A stretch of 7,468 nt of DNA from Candidatus Mesolinea sp. (GTDB lineage Bacteria > Chloroflexota > Anaerolineae > Anaerolineales > Anaerolineaceae): assembly GCA_003499715.1 (NCBI GenBank), contig DNSH01000030.1:1-7468 (forward strand), written 5' to 3'. The translations under genes were made by a program, and so were the position numbers. Under the pieces are notes generated by a model. It was given only the letters and a program-made list of their open reading frames with translations, was not told the origin of the DNA and ran no database searches. Below are positions 6,332 through 7,468 of this stretch, piece after piece (position 1 is the stretch's first letter; each line of letters begins with the position of its first letter).

Positions 6332-7141
6332 TTAACCAGCACCTAACCCCTTGAGCAATACACCAACGAGGTAAGCAACCGCTGCAGCTCCACCACCAAC
6401 CAAGAGCATTTCTAAACCACTGCGCAGAGGATTTAACCCAGTTACTTTCACCTTGGCTGCCCCTAAACCAAAAAGTGTTAGAGCAGAGAGACCAGCTGAG
6501 ATGAGAAAACCGGTATTAGCAGCAATTGGCGTGAATAACCCAACGATGTAAGTGATCAGCGGGATCAAGCCGGCAAGTGCGAAGGCAATAAAAGTGGTAA
6601 CAGAACTGCGGACAGGATCGATATCAGATTTCACCAAACCAAGTTCTTCGTGCATCATAATGTCTAACCAGCGTTTTTTGTCTTGAGTGACAATTTCAGT
6701 CATCTTTTTCGCTTCATCAGGCGCAAAGCCCTGCTTTAAATAAATAGCTTCAATTTCGGCAATCTCTCCCTCTGGAAAGTTTTCGATTTCCCAAAGTTCG
6801 CGGGCTTCTTCGCGCTTATAGTACTCTTGCTCGCTTTTATGCGAGAGATACGCACCAACCGCCATTGAAAACCCATCCGCCAGCAAGTTAGCTAACCCCA
6901 CAATGAGTAATATGTTTGGGCTCAGGTTTGCGCCAGCAACGCCACTCACCGCGGCAAATGTGGTTACAACGCCATCCAACCCACCATAGACAACACTACC
7001 GATATACTGGTTGCCTTCGCTTCCGTGCTCCTCCTTAGCCGCTTTGATAATGAAATCACGCTGATGTGCTTTTGCGGCTTCAGTCTTATCTTTATTTTGA
7101 TATGCCTGGCGAGCTTTATCTAAACGTTCATTCCAACTCAT
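6332..7141 (-). CDS. VIT1/CCC1-family iron/manganese transporter
   Basis: This 269-residue integral membrane protein of the vacuolar iron transporter family probably moves Fe2+ or Mn2+ out of the cytoplasm by proton exchange; direction and metal are inferred from the family. A charged N-terminal stretch (1-45) precedes TM1 (about 46-70), which contains the conserved GGLDGVVTTFA with D56. TM2 (about 76-100) reads LLADGFSMAVGAYLS with M93. Residues 101-170 form the cytoplasmic three-helix metal-binding region, rich in Glu and ending MMHEELGL (M162, M163, E165, E166). Three further helices follow at about 180-203, 207-230 and 241-265, giving the expected five. The pore position that is Glu72 in the Eucalyptus VIT1 structure appears to be Asn85 here, while D89 is acidic nearby. 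The start at 7141 is supported by AAAGGAG 6 nt upstream. It is separated from the flavodiiron gene by a terminator hairpin and lies 61 nt before glnS. Confidence 0.93.
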   Translation of the reverse strand: MSWNERLDKARQAYQNKDKTEAAKAHQRDFIIKAAKEEHGSEGNQYIGSVVYGGLDGVVTTFAAVSGVAGANLSPNILLIVGLANLLADGFSMAVGAYLSHKSEQEYYKREEARELWEIENFPEGEIAEIEAIYLKQGFAPDEAKKMTEIVTQDKKRWLDIMMHEELGLVKSDIDPVRSSVTTFIAFALAGLIPLITYIVGLFTPIAANTGFLISAGLSALTLFGLGAAKVKVTGLNPLRSGLEMLLVGGGAAAVAYLVGVLLKGLGAG

Positions 7142-7165
7142 TTTTCACTCCTTTGTGGTTAATCT

Positions 7166-7197
7166 AAAACCCTGTGCATATTTCAACACAGGGTTTT
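7166..7197 (-). terminator. Intrinsic terminator after the flavodiiron protein gene
   Basis: AAAACCCTGTG (7166-7176) and CACAGGGTTTT (7187-7197) form a perfect 11-bp stem around a 10-nt loop. On the minus strand the GC-rich core CCCTGTG/CACAGGG is followed by TTTTAGATT, fitting an intrinsic terminator for the gene that stops at 7226-7224. On the plus strand six T residues follow, so it could also act in that direction. Its left arm ends only 24 nt before the transporter start codon, so if the transporter promoter lies upstream, the hairpin would sit in its leader. Confidence 0.75.
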
Positions 7198-7223
7198 TTC
7201 GTATTAATATTGGCTGTTCAGCC

Positions 7224-7468
7224 CTATCTACTCCTGCGTGCCAACTCCCGGCTCAATGTGCGAATTTGCTCTAAATCATCTGCCTTGGCGCTACCAATGA
7301 ATTCATGTGTACCGACTACATCCCAATTGAGCCTCTCAGAGTAACCCTCGAAAACACTCTTTGCACCACCAGACCAGGAATAACTACCAATATACGCAGC
7401 AGTTTTATTGCGCACTCCCTTGATTTCTGCCATGTTAAGCGCACGTACCATGGCTGGGAACATCGCGC
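7224..7468 (-). CDS. C-terminal part of an FprA-type flavodiiron protein (cut by right edge)
   Basis: The last 81 codons of a gene enter from the right edge. The fragment matches the end of the flavodoxin domain of A-type flavoproteins (flavodiiron or rubredoxin:oxygen oxidoreductase). MFPAM..ALNMAEIKGVRNK is followed by YIGSYSWSGGAKSVFEGYSERL, whose GSYSWSGGA is the FMN-binding loop, usually GSYGWSGG. The final helix is DDLEQIRTLSRELARR. No rubredoxin or flavin-reductase extension follows the flavodoxin domain, so it is the short, class A-like form. Such enzymes reduce O2 or NO in anaerobes and microaerophiles using electrons from rubredoxin or a similar donor. The metal-binding beta-lactamase-like half, with its His/Asp/Glu ligands, lies outside the window, so activity cannot be judged. 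The in-frame ATG at 7463 is internal and not the true start. A terminator follows the stop by 26 nt. Confidence 0.85.
   Translation of the reverse strand, partial: AMFPAMVRALNMAEIKGVRNKTAAYIGSYSWSGGAKSVFEGYSERLNWDVVGTHEFIGSAKADDLEQIRTLSRELARRSR

Noticed and set aside
7212..7223. Interrupted palindrome GGCTG-TT-CAGCC right after the flavodiiron stop
   Set aside because: A 2-nt loop makes it a poor hairpin, there is no T run, and the strong terminator lies just beyond. It could be an operator half-site pair, but nothing supports that.
1..7468. CRISPR array, insertion sequence, integrase, toxin-antitoxin pair or phage genes
   Set aside because: I read both strands and found no spaced direct repeats, no transposase or integrase motif, and no small paired frames outside the listed genes.

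Overview
All supported genes in this window lie on the minus strand, so it reads from right to left. It looks like ordinary chromosome of a bacterium, most likely an anaerobic or microaerophilic member of the Chloroflexota (Anaerolineae-like). That placement is an inference from three things: a membrane-anchored protein with a Thr/Pro (TPTPTP) linker, a multi-pass membrane sensor with a GAF-like domain and a helix-turn-helix-like tail in place of a kinase, and a flavodiiron protein. No gene here fixes the phylum by itself. I see no mobile element, CRISPR array, phage gene or integrase. No gap between genes exceeds 300 bases; the longest holds the tRNA and the promoter upstream of the phosphorylase gene.

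Layout, right to left. (1) The C-terminal end of an FprA-type flavodiiron protein, cut by the right edge, followed by a strong stem-loop terminator. (2) A VIT1/CCC1-family iron/manganese transporter with a strong Shine-Dalgarno sequence. (3) glnS, glutaminyl-tRNA synthetase, with a TATAAT -10 box. (4) A tRNA gene with anticodon CAU, 30 nt after glnS; its acceptor and anticodon stems resemble the lysidine-modified tRNA-Ile2 more than elongator tRNA-Met. (5) A transcription unit opened by a good sigma-70-type promoter: a trimeric-type purine nucleoside phosphorylase, a small two-helix membrane protein with an exported Ig-like domain, a GNAT acetyltransferase, and the large membrane sensor. Gaps inside it are 43 nt, 14 nt and a 1-nt stop/start overlap. 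(6) The first 47 codons of an unrecognised Lys/Pro/Thr-rich protein, cut by the left edge.

The genes fall into loose themes: oxygen/NO detoxification and metal handling at the right (flavodiiron protein, VIT transporter), translation in the middle (GlnRS, tRNA), and purine salvage plus membrane sensing at the left. The least explained element is the sensor-like protein ending the phosphorylase operon, together with the exported-domain protein and acetyltransferase encoded before it. I do not see a clearly new multi-gene system. These three coupled genes of unknown physiology are the best candidates for a second look.
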